From NCBI GenBank assembly GCA_003290165.1, contig QNQO01000540.1, positions 620,001 through 684,000 on the forward strand: 64,000 bases of DNA, in the 5' to 3' direction. Source of the stretch: Berberis thunbergii. Lineage: Eukaryota > Streptophyta > Magnoliopsida > Ranunculales > Berberidaceae. The notes under the pieces were generated by a model that made no database searches, had not been told where the DNA came from, and saw only the letters and a program-made list of their open reading frames with translations. The first letter of the stretch is position 1; the number at the start of each line of letters is the position of its first letter. Shown in pieces: positions 36,200-46,999 of the stretch. A program made the position numbers and the translations under genes.

Positions 36200-36880
36200 G
36201 TGGCGAGCCGTCTAGGGCTCCACCTTCCCTACCATCTATGTCCGAGCATAGTGGACTACAAGTTTGGGGAGTGAGGATTATCATGGTCTATTGAAGAGCG
36301 ATGATCTCGTGGTGAGGCGTCGACATCAGCTTGGAACTAACTAGCCTCCCAACTTTCAAACCATATGCACCTGTATGTAGCGGGCTACAAGTTTGAAATG
36401 AGGGGGTTCGATGACAAGGCTGAAGAGCAGTGGTCCTGTGACAAGTCGTCAGAATCAATTCGGGATTGATTAGGCTCCCACCTTCCAAATCATCTACACC
36501 CGTACGCATTGAGCTACAAATTTGGGACATTTTGGTGACCATAGTCTGTAAAGTGCAGTGGTCCCATGGAAAACTGTTGAAATCAGTTCGGGACTGACTA
36601 GGCTCCCACCTTCTAAACCATCTACGCCCGTGCAATGGGGGGGGGGTACAAGTTCAGGGTTGGTAATTTGACGACCATGGTCTGTAGAAGAGCAGTGGTC
36701 CTAAAGTGAGCCATCAAAATCAGTTCAGGATTGACTAGGCTCCCACCTTCCAAACAATCTACACCCGTGTAGTGGGGGCTACAAGTCTGGGCTTTGATCA
36801 GATGCTGTCGTTGCCAGTCGTCACCAGTTAGGCTTACCTGATCGGGTTCTGCGACCATTGTCATTGTCATTAGACGTGAT
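36200..36880 (+). repeat. About 130-bp tandem repeat array of element B
   Basis: Five or so units share AGAGCAGTGGTCC, GACTAGGCTCCCACCTTC and CATCTACACCCGT, with landmarks near 36229, 36366, 36495, 36624 and 36761. It is the counterpart of the array in element A, in the same position and orientation relative to the accessory ORFs. Confidence 0.8.
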
Positions 36881-37300
36881 AGCGCTGAATGGACTCCTAC
36901 TTTCTAAACCATCGACATCCGCACTGGGTGGACTAGGTGTCGGGGTGAACTAGAAGTTGTTGTCGTCTGCCAAAGCTGACTAAGCTTACCTTGCCAAGTA
37001 GGGGCTTTGCCAGCTGCTGGCATATGAGCCTTTATCTGCGAGCGAGGTGCGTTGTGCGGATGAGTTACAAAGAAGTACCTTGGATCATCTAGCGGTTTGC
37101 AAGTGTGATCCGCGTGTCAGGAATGAATAAGATTTCTCATGCTCGTGTCATGCACGTGGTAAAGTACTGTTTGAAGAGTGGGTCGAGCACATGGGTTCGT
37201 AGAGTGAGAACTAGGGTTCTCTGTACGCAAGATGATACGTGAACCACGTATATTGCATAGTAGAACGTGCATGACGTCGATTGTGAGTCGGTTGAGTATC

Positions 37301-37720
37301 TGTAACACCTCTAAATTTCATAAAACTTATTTATTTTATTTTGAATTAAATAAAATAGGATTACATTTAATTGAATGTAGATTTCAAAATTTTAGGGTTT
37401 TATTTGGTGAGTTTAGAAGGTGGGTTCTTTCAGAAGTTCAGTGGGGGAGAATAACCACCCACCTTATAAAGAGAGAAAACCACTAAAAGGATTCCATTTA
37501 ACGTGTGTATAATGTAACATCCCTAAATTTCATAAAACTGATTTATTTTATTTTGAATTAAATAAAATAGGATTACATTAAATTGAATGTAAATTTCAAA
37601 ATTTTAGGGTTTTATTGGTGCGTTTAGTAGGTGGGTGCTTTCAGAAGTTCAGTGCGGGCAAATAGCCACCCACCTTATAAAAAGAGAAAACCCTTTTTTT
37701 CCTCTTACTTCTTTTTTTCT
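37301..37720 (+). repeat. Duplicated LTR front end with two TATA boxes
   Basis: The first 212 bp of the LTR (37301-37512) are repeated at 37513-37720 with small differences. Each copy holds CCACCCACCTTATAAA, a likely TATA box with flanks (near 37460 and 37670), followed by AGAGAAAACC. Confidence 0.8.
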
Positions 37721-40708
37721 CCTTCTTCCTTCTTCTTTTTCTCCTTCTTCATGTTTTCTTCTTTTCGATGGCGGCTGACGACGGAAGAGTACTGGTTGGT
37801 GTGGTTGATTACGAGCAAGACGATGTGGAATCTGTGGGAGAGTTCCATCGACAGAGATATGGGAATCGGGGTTGCGATCAAATGAGGTGAAGGCTTGACT
37901 GTGGGTCGATTGATGGGGTCAGTGGGTGAAGTTTGCTGTTGTGATGGGGAGCGATCGACGACAGGGCTGTGTGGTGGTCTGAGGTGCTCATTAAACGGTT
38001 CAGAGTGGTTTTTTTTGGTAGAGAAGATCAAAGGTGAGTTTTTTTTTCATACTATTACATATTTTTGTTGGAAATTGTTCTTGGAATCAAGGTTAGGTTT
38101 TGGTATTTAATCAATCTTCTTCCCCAATTTCATTCAATGGGTTTACTGATTTAGGTGTTTTTGCTAGTTTTATGTTAAATTTTTCGATGGGTTTCCCTTC
38201 CCCAATTTGCTTGGTGTTGTTACTGTTAATATCTCTATTATCTTGTTTGCTAGTGTTTGTACAGATGATACCAATTCTAATAACAGTAGTTCATGTTGAG
38301 TATTTGGATATATTTAGGTAGTGGAATCTTTGCTTGTGTACAATGACATCTTTGCTTCAGTTATTGGTTCATTATATGATGCAATGAAACTTTCCTGCTG
38401 CATTTGTTTCCCTCTCCTTCACTGTCCCTTGATTTTTGAATATGGATATGGTATTACAGTAAATGAGGATTCAAAAATGTTTTCTAAACTTTTGTTTTAA
38501 GCCAAAGTAATTAGAGTTTTGCCTTCACTTTAGAACTTAGGAAGAAGGGTTGATTCTGGACCTATCTGTTGACTGTGAGTAGTACCTAGTTATGAAGTTT
38601 GTGTGATTTGGTGATGTTTTAATATTCTTCATTCTTTAAGCTTCCATTTTAATTAATTTTGACGTTAGGATGCGGATGATTTTTGCATAAGGTCCTTGGA
38701 TAAAAACATTAGTAGTTCACAGCAGGTGTCTTGTAGTTGGACTGATTTTGTGTAGGTTTCTACAAGGGTTTTGATTGGGGTTTTGAGAAAGTACAATATC
38801 ATTCTATATACCAAAAATTTTCTGTTTGAGTCTAGTTTTTAAAGGAATATACGGTATCACAATTCGAGTTTTGTACAGAAAGATATACACATTTTAGTAA
38901 CAAGAGGTAAATCTGCTAAAGGCTGCCAGATGCCTGTTTCCTTTGAAAACTATGTATTGTTTATGACGAAATCTTGGGGTATGCCTGATATGGTTAGAAT
39001 CCTCTTTGTATCTATTTTCCATAGCCCCAAACGATATTCAATTTGGAGTTCGTATGTGAAAGTTATGTACGTTTGAATGACGACTTGTCAAGCTTTCCTG
39101 TCAGGACTGTTTTAGGACTGAAATGTGATTGCCTCGTTGAGGAATTAAATATGATTGCTTCGTTGAGGAACTAAATTCTTTGAACTGTGTTCTCTTTCAT
39201 TTTAGTTTTTTACTTTGCCTTAAGGAATGGGTTGGTATACATGCAATTCTTGTGATGAGCATTATGAACTCCTTTGCTATATGTAGTAATGTGTGATAAT
39301 GAGAATTTGAATATGGTTTTTATATATACATGTTTTTTTCTTATGGTTAACAATGTTATGAAGTAATGATGTTTTATTTCTTAACTTGAATTAGACTCAA
39401 TAAGGAGCTATGATTGGAAGTGTGATGTTACCATACTGGTAGGAACTTGAATCCTTTTATTGGATGGGTTTGATCCCGCTCTGCTATATAAAATTTGTGT
39501 ACAAAAATGCTATGTTTCCTCAAAAGTGTGGGCGAAGATTGTGGTGAATCGATTTATGAATGACAAAATGTCATTGTGAAGGAATTATGAAATATCAAAA
39601 ATAAATGATATTGATAAACTTTGAGTTCTGAAAATTTAAATCACCTGGAATTGTATCACTTAGAACTACCGCACCTCTTTGGTTTATTATTTCCCCTCTC
39701 TTACTAGAGAAACTAAATAACCTGCAGGTCGTCTTGCAGAGGTGGGGCACCTATTTCCTACTAGAGAAAACTAAAATTACCTTTGGGTTAGTCTTGCTAA
39801 AATGAGGTGAATTTGTATGCCTAAAATAGGCTTTAATAATTATCCGTAAAAAATGTGACATGACTTTATGCACATTTATATCCCAAGAGTGGCTTTTGTT
39901 ACTCATATAGTTAGGAGTATCCGGTGATGCATGCATGCATGTGATGTGTCCCCACTTGGGCATGGATGATGGAGAAATCCTCCTTTATATGAGAGAGGCA
40001 TACGGGCATGTATGTTCGGCACGGAGGTGGTGCGAATGTGGTATCGTCTAAGTGATCAATCCGATAAAAGATTAATCAAATTCAAATAAAAAATGAATAA
40101 GTTACTTTTACATTGTTTCTAATCCTTTTCATGCAGGATGATAAGTCCATTAATATTTCTGCAGGTCAGACTTGCCATAATCAACTTCTACCTTGTAAGT
40201 ATAAGTAAATGGATTTTTACTTAATTGGATGATGATATGATGGCCTCGATGAGGAGCTAAATTCTTTGAACTGTGTTTTATTGCATGACACCTTTGCCTC
40301 GTTGAGGATTTACCTGTTGGTGTGATGGTTTGTTGGTTGTGTTTAGATTGATATCTATCACGCGTGAATTTATTTATTTTTGGAATGAAGATTACTCACA
40401 CTAGCTATATTGCTGACCCAAGTGAGGTTTTGCTTCTTGGGTACATTCCTTTGGGAATGTAGCCGATTAGCCTTTCAGGTTTAGGGACTTCTGAGCAGCG
40501 TTACTGGAGTTTCGTTAGTGGGCTAGCGATGTCAGTCTTTTCCTGGTTAGAGTTTTTATTTATTTCAGTAATTAAATCATGTTTAAGTTGTTGTTGCCGC
40601 TAAATGTTTCTATTGTTATTGAATTTCACGTCCCGAGTTTTGGGGAAACGAATAATCCTACGCGAATTTTTTTTGGATTTTCGATTCTTCAAAAATCAGG
40701 GCGTGACA
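37301..40708 (+). mobile_element. Solo LTR (3.4 kb) inserted in element B
   Basis: It begins TGTAACACCTC and ends GGGCGTGACA, with a perfect 5-bp duplication GTATC at 37296-37300 and 40709-40713. TGTAACACC...GTGACA ends are common in LTRs of plant chromovirus-type Ty3/gypsy elements. There is no internal region or second LTR, so it is read as a recombination product. The flanking element B sequence resumes at once on the right. No gene is recognised inside. Confidence 0.75.
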
Positions 40709-40929
40709 GTATCTGTTACTCCCCTCAATTAATGGGGTTGGATGCAGCCCCGTTGATTGGACGAACATGGACCTGCGCAGTATCCTTGGGAACCACCGTC
40801 TCCTCGTTTCCCATACGCTATTCAATGATGAGAGTTAATGCTGAGGCACCCGTTTGGTAAACCATTATGTCTATATAATGGTGTTTTTCCATTATTGTAG
40901 GCACTATCTTCTGCAGAGCGTATCTCCTG

Positions 40930-41264
40930 TAATGTTCTCATTTGAAGATGATGCTTTCAGTTTTCCAAAGGCTGAAGGGAGATCTCCATCGTTGGATTCT
41001 TTGAATGTTCTGACGTTTGGACCGATCGGGCAGGATGAGAATCAATGTTATGTGCGATCATATGCTTTGGGTGAACACCTAGTTGTTTCGTTGAGAATCC
41101 GTGAGTTCTTTTCATATTGTGAAAAAGAAGTACGCACTCATTCCCAAGTGATGAGTCTATCATTTATTCGCTTGCATTTCGGTGTTACTTTATGCTGTTA
41201 CGCTCGCATGTATGCGGTTCCTGCTGCTAGCTTAGGGTTGATCGAAGTGTTGGCAGATGGGTGA
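40930..41264 (+). pseudogene. Accessory ORF 2 of element B, function unknown
   Basis: Best preserved copy of the second antisense ORF: MFSFEDDAFSFPKAEGRSPS, CYVRSYALGEHLVVSLRIRE and ASLGLIEVLADG. Weakly open sequence continues to about 41700. The conservation of SFPKAEGRS, NVLTF and LGEHL-like blocks in element C and LGFTKAY in element A shows it was a real gene. I do not recognise a domain. The reading is short and no conserved start is certain, so it is listed as a pseudogene. Confidence 0.5.
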
Positions 41265-41962
41265 TGCTTTTGGGGGTGGTATATCTTAGTCACCCCAAGT
41301 ACCGTGCATGGGAAAAGTGTCCTCCCTTGGAAGCATTGTGTAACCTTGACCGCTCAGTCGATTGTGACCATCCTCATTTGCCTTCTTCTGCCTCCTTCTT
41401 GAGACCAAAAGCCGTTTGAGGAAGTTTGCAACCTGTTGCAAGGTTTGCGTTGTCATTGTCAGGATGCTGTTCTATACTCTCAGCTTTTCTCGCGCCTTTG
41501 TTCTTGATCTTGGGAAGGAGCCAAGCAAAGTTTGTCAATGGTTCATTTACTCTATATATCTGACGTCAGATTGCTTAAGTGACTTTTTATGTCGTATCAG
41601 ATTCAGATGCTTGAAGTATGTAGTTTTTTGTATTCGCCTCAGGGTTTCCATCTTTCCAGTAATCAATAGGGCGTGTTTGCGTAATTCTTTCTTTATATCT
41701 TAAATGATTGCAAATCACATAAGTTTATAAGAACTAAAACTCTACATTGACTATAGAAAGGAAAATTAACAACTAAAATAGACTAACTGTTGGCGGAAAA
41801 GAGTCGACCCGACCTTGAAGTGAATTCGCATGGCTCTTGTTGGATCGTTGACACTTCCAGTGGGTTGTTGAGATTCACTGATGTCATGAGGCTACTGAAG
41901 AGCAAACCTCGTGTGGGAGTTAATCTCCGCGCCAACAGAATGTCGGGGGGTTGTACTCCCTT

Positions 41963-42690
41963 CTATATTGACCTTTCCATTATGCTGGGTTGAGGAGCAG
42001 ATTTTTTTGGGCCGTTTGGCTGTTCCACGTTTATGAAATTAGCCACCTCTATTGGGATCGAAGGCGAGTGGTGTGCGTCTGCAGTTGTAGGATCCGATTC
42101 CGTTTCATGTTGCGTTGTAGGATCCAATTTGATTTGGGAGCAATTTATTTGTTTTAATGCGACATAATGGCAACCTCGTGCCATAGGTTGGTCTCCATGT
42201 ATTGTTCCTTTAGAGTGGTTAGCAGTGTACTTAATGCACTGGTGAAGGGCGGAGACTATTGCCTCCATCTGGTGGAGCCATGATCTGCCCAAGATAAGGT
42301 TGTAGATAGACGAATCGTTTACTACCATTACATCTAAAAACAATACCTTTCTAAGTTGTGGCTCTCCTGCCACTACTACTAACCTTATCTTCCTGATCGG
42401 GGAACATATTTATTCACTGAATCCAATCAACGGGTAGTCTGAGGACGTCGTGTTCTCCTCCTTTAGGTCCATACTGCGAAAAACATTGTAGAACAGGACG
42501 TTGAGCGAGCTCCATGTGTCTACTAGGGCTCTTTTTATCCCCCACTTCGCAATGGAGACCAAGATGACTAGGGCATCATTGTGCGGTGCACGAATTCCTT
42601 TGAGGTCCTTGTCTGTAAAGGTTAAGGTTGGAATGGGGCTTTGCATCCTCGAGTAGCAAATGCGTTTGTCCTCGTCCACGGGTTGTGTTC
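41963..42690 (-). pseudogene. Retropepsin and pre-reverse-transcriptase remnant of element B
   Basis: The minus-strand reading HNDALVILVSIAKWGIKRAL, then VDTWSSLNVLF, is the Ty3/gypsy aspartic protease region. The catalytic triplet reads D-T-W where D-T-G is needed. Downstream come YNLILGRSWLHQMEAIVSAL and TIHGDQPMARGCHYVALK, typical of the stretch between protease and reverse transcriptase. The reading then ends in stops and the polymerase does not follow. Loss of the catalytic Gly and several stops mean no activity. Confidence 0.75.
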
Positions 42691-43039
42691 ACATCTCCAG
42701 TAAAGTTCGCTTGTGGACCTGTTCGACTGGACTTCATTCAGTCCGACCCAATGAAGGACTTAGATTATGCCCGGAGTCTCCTTCTATAATTCCTTGAATG
42801 ACTCCCCCCAGGTCCCTAGACCATTTTGGTCGCTTATCAGAGCTCATGAATTCTTTCAGCTTTCCCCTGCGGATCCAGTATTCAATCTCATACCTTAGAC
42901 TCTTTCAGTCGTTGGTATCATGGCCACCCTCCTGGTAGTATGAGAAGTACTTGCTATTGTCATGCTTGGAGGGGTCTCCGCATTGTTTTGGGGTCCACTT
43001 AAGATCTTTCCAGTTTTTCATGGAATTCAGGATGCTCGA

Positions 43040-44172
43040 CATGCTAGAATTGAGGGGGTCACGGCTCTAGATCCAATGTAGTTGGATGCTTTTTCTGGCC
43101 TAGCCCAGCCAGGGGTCTGACCTGTTGTCATTGCGCTTTCGCTTGCCTCTTTCTTCATCTTCACGCCTCCTTCCCTCATTCCCGTCTGTAAAAGTGAAGG
43201 TTTTCTTATCTCCTTTTGTTTCCCTTTTCATAGTTCTTAACTTTTTTAAGGTTATGTACTTCTCGGCGTTTTTGAGGTGTTTCATCATAACCAAAAGAGG
43301 TTCCAGAGTGAGAATTTCATAAAGCTTTCCTTCATTCAGGCTCGAAGTAAAAGCCGTTATGGATGTGTTATTGCTGCAGCCGTTGATGAGTGTCAGCTCA
43401 TCGTTGAAGCGTGTGAAATATTTTATAAGTGTCTCATTACATATTTGTTTGAGTGAGAGTATGTAGTGTGGACCTTTCCTGAGGCACCGACTTCCTGCAA
43501 AATGTGTCAGGAGCTCCTTAGCCAGTGCCTTGAATGAATCAATCGACTTCAGCGGGAGATTGTGGAATTATGTCAGCGCTGATTTTTTCAGGCTGGTGGG
43601 GAAGGTTCTGCACATGACCTATTAAGATCCTTCTTTGAGTGCCATTACATTCTGGTAATGGTGCAGGTGGTCGAACGAGTTGGTGATCCCGTCATAGAAG
43701 TCGAGCTTCGGAGGCATGAACTTCTTTGGAAAGCTTTGTTCATGATACGGTCCACGAACGATGGAATAAAGAGATGGTACAACACATCTGGGTCATGCGC
43801 CACTCTGCGGAAGGGGTTCTGTGGGTCGAGTTTCTCTACCAGGATAGTTGGTTTCGCATTAGTTGCATAGCCTTCTCTTATCCAATGGGAACTAGTAGGG
43901 GATTGACTCTCCTGTGGTTGTTCTCTATTGTTTTCCGGAGATGGAGGCTTGTCTTGCTTATGATCTCCATTGGCGGGTGGAGGGTTTGGCTATTTTTTGT
44001 ATCTGAGATGACAACAAATCCATCTTGGGGTCTATCGTCATCGTGGCTAGCACGGGGGAGTGAGTCTGTGGCCCGTGTGCCACCGGCATCGCTGAGAGTG
44101 GTTGTATAGTGCCAGCCGGGCGTTTGACATGTCCCCTTGTTCTCCACTGTTGTGTGATCGGGTGGTCACCAT
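43040..44172 (-). pseudogene. Ty3/gypsy gag of element B
   Basis: It starts at the MVTTRSHNSGEQGDMSN codon at 44172, the same start as in element A. The capsid region holds MPPKLDFYDGITNSFDHLHH, CRTFPTSLKKSAL and LRKGPHYILSLKQ, and the basic C-terminal part reads RKRNDNRSD. It is longer than the copy in element A and shows the part deleted there. In-frame stops (after MALKEGS and at ALT*FHNL, where Trp is expected) disable it. Confidence 0.75.
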
Positions 44173-44249
44173 CTCTTCGTAGCCTAAGGAGAGATGATTC
44201 TAGTAAAAGGTTAGGAACTTTATCGTCCCCATTAACGTTGCCAAACTAA

Positions 44250-44949
44250 TGAAGTCATTTTATGTTCCCTACTTTGACCTTGACCAGCACAAGGAACGCA
44301 CGTGAGCAATATACAACCGTTGTGGTGGCTGATGGCACTTCGATGCTAAAGTTGGCGACGTTAGCCGTATACAACCGTTGTGGTGGCGCATGGATATGAG
44401 GAAGGTGTAATGCTGTAAATAGGGAATTTGTAGCATACCTTAACTTACCAACCTCATGTCTTATTTACTGTGCAGGAGTCTTGGTTCGACCAGACCATTG
44501 ATGGCGTAGTTTAGGGAAGAAGATCTGCGTCGAGATCTTTCTGTAATTAGGAGTTGTGTCGTGGAGGGAAGTTTCCTTGTTAGCCATGTGCTCCTAGATA
44601 CATGGGAGATAGTTCCCATTCCGAGAGTGGTCTATAGGTAGAAGTCTCCTTATGTGACATATACTCTGGAATCCGCTTCTAGTTGGAAACAAATAGCTAC
44701 TGTAGTTGCATGTCCGAAGCTGATTCTCGAGATACTTGCCTTTAGCAGGGCTTACGGGTATTGAGGATAGATGTGAGAGAGGTGGGTCGAGCGAGCTATA
44801 AGAATTCAGGTCCGTTTGGTGGACTGCATTGGACGGGTTTGGAACCGCATGAGCCAGATCAATGTTGAGATGATGCCTAGACCTTTATTTTCTCGAGATT
44901 ATCATGACACGTGTACGGCGTAGAGCGAGACAATTTTGGTGTATCATCA
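44250..44949 (-). repeat. 5' LTR of element B
   Basis: On the minus strand it runs from TGATGATACACC to AAATGACTTCA. It aligns with both LTRs of element A. Directly inside comes TTAGTTTGGCAACGTTAATGG, a degenerate TGGCGCCGTTGCCGGGG-type primer-binding site. The outer end abuts accessory ORF 2 of element C. Confidence 0.8.
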
Positions 44950-45264
44950 CCACCCCAGAACAAAGGTCATGTCCGCCGACACTTCGCTCAACCATAAACT
45001 AGCTGCGGTGGCCACCTACCATCGACAGATGGGAGCTCGGGAGCAACAGAAGATGGAAAGCAGACCTGTCCCCTGAGGAAGAGTCCATAATTCTTCTTTG
45101 AAATATATAAAGATTTTACACGATCTCATGAAATCAATCAGATGATCACCCAAATCCGTTGGCATCGCATAATAGCAGGTATTATTAAGACTCATCGCTG
45201 CAAATGTCAGAACATTCGTAGACTTCAGTAATTGAGATCTTCCTTCAGCCTTTGGAAAACCCAA
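44950..45264 (-). pseudogene. Accessory ORF 2 of element C
   Basis: The minus-strand reading MGFPKAEGRSQLLKSTNVL, LGDHLIDFMRS and ASLWLSEVSADM matches the copy in element B (FPKAEGRSPSLDSLNVLTF, LGEHLVVSLR, ASLGLIEVLADG). It ends at the LTR of element B. A frameshift and stops lie in its second half. Confidence 0.5.
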
Positions 45265-45859
45265 AGCATATTATCTGGTAAGATGCATTTGATCAAGATG
45301 CTCTACAACGCTCATCGCAATGCTTGAAACAAATAACGACTAGCCTATATATAGGCACGATGGTTTACGAAGCAACGTCAACCAACAGTTACATCAGCAT
45401 TAAATGTCGTACGAGAAATCGGAAAATGAAGGTTCCAATTGCAACTGCACAAGTCTACATACTTCAAATTAATGACCCTGCACGCATCCCCATTAACTGG
45501 GGGGAGTAACCAATATTGAACCGTCTCGCAATATGCGCCATACACCTCGCACACTAATCTACAAATATTTTTTCCAGTTGGGCCCCACCAAATAATGGGC
45601 CCAAGCTTATGCCCTACCAGATTTGTCCAACACATGCAAAAGTACGAACAACAAGGACCTTGTGCACCCATGGAATAAGGGGCGTGCTTACAAAGTATTA
45701 CCAGTAAATCCAAGGTGTCCCCCTATTATTATTCCGTAATTGTTAATTAAAGCTGGTCAATCTATTACTAGACCGATCAATCAATTGGACTAAGGAATCA
45801 AACCCCTAGGCGAACTAAGTGAGTCAGGACACCCAATTCAGACTTGCATGCCCAAAATC

Positions 45860-46800
45860 TTATTATGACCAAAGCTTAGTCAGCTCTGATTGATTGCAAT
45901 AGCTTCTGGTCCGCTCTAACACCTAACCCGCCAAAAGTAGATGACAATGGGTTATCAAATGATAACTTAGTCAACATTTTCAACACCTGACCACGATGGC
46001 TTGCCAGGGACCATTGTCCAATTGCAGATAATGGTCGCAGAATTTAACCAAAGCTTAGTCCATTTCGACGGTTTAACGCCCAGTCCGTTAAGCGGGTGTC
46101 AAAGGTTTAGAGAGTAGCCACTTGGCAGTGTTCTGATGCTTGATCAAGATTGCTTGCTAGTGACCATTGTCCAAACATGGGCAATAGTGACCGAACCTGA
46201 CCAAAGCTTAGTCAGTGGCAACCGATGATGATGGTTTTTGGTCCGCACGAAGCCTAGTCCGCCAATAACAGATTTCCACGGCTTAGAAAGTGAGAGTCTA
46301 GTCAGCGCTCTCGATGCCTGATTAAGATGGCTTGCCAGGGATCACCCTCTTATGCAGAAGGTGATCGTCGAATCCGACAAAAGTTTAGTCAGTGGCCGCT
46401 GATGACGATGGCTTTTGGTTTGCTTAAAGCCTAGTTTGTAGCGCTCGGATTTCGATGGATATAAAGTGGGAGCTTAGTCAGTGCGACAACACCTAACCAT
46501 GATGGCTTGCCAGGGATCGTTGGCCAACTACAGACAATGATCGCCAAACCCTGCCAAAGTTTAGTCAGAACGACTGACAATGATAACTTCTAGCTTACTC
46601 TTATTCCTAGTCCACCAAGAATGGATGGAGATGGGTTGAAAAGTGAGAGTCTAATCAGTGCTCTCGACGCATGATTAAGATGGCTCGCTAGGGACCACCA
46701 TTCAATCACAAACGATGGCCGCCAAACCCGACCCCGGTTTAGTCAATTATGACTGGCGATAGAAACCTTTGGTCCAACTAAGCCTATTATGCTAGTAGCA
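45860..46800 (-). repeat. About 177-bp tandem repeat array of element C
   Basis: CCAAAGCTTAGTC or a close variant recurs near 45870, 46048, 46200, 46378, 46554 and 46733. GATGGCTTGCCAGGGA and CACCTGACC-like blocks lie in between. Read on the minus strand it occupies the same place between accessory ORFs as the arrays in A and B, but the period is longer. Confidence 0.75.
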
Positions 46801-46999
46801 GGTAAATCCGAGTCGAAAGACCTGTCGAAGCTCTAGAAACTAAACCTGAAAGACTCGCGAGGACTGTTGTCTGATCATGTATTATGGTGCACATGCTAGA
46901 ATCACAGTCTGACTAGTTCGCTCAGTAGCAATTGCTGGTTCAACATACAACCAAGCCACTAGGCCAAGGGTGAATTACACTCCCCGATTTCTAAAAGAA

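Larger units (their letters stand above)
33150..44949 (-). mobile_element. Retroelement B: Tat-like Ty3/gypsy derivative, related to A, 3' LTR missing
   Basis: Minus-strand order: LTR (44250-44949), gag, protease and pre-reverse-transcriptase, then plus-strand accessory ORF 2, a 3.4-kb foreign solo LTR, tandem repeats and accessory ORF 1. Reverse transcriptase and integrase are missing, as in element A, although gag-protease is longer here. No LTR copy is found left of accessory ORF 1, so the left end is truncated near 33.15 kb; that boundary is approximate. Confidence 0.75.

Noticed and set aside
40579..40860. 93-codon frame across the right end of the solo LTR
   Set aside because: It spans the LTR end and target duplication at 40708-40713, so it mixes two elements and cannot be a gene.
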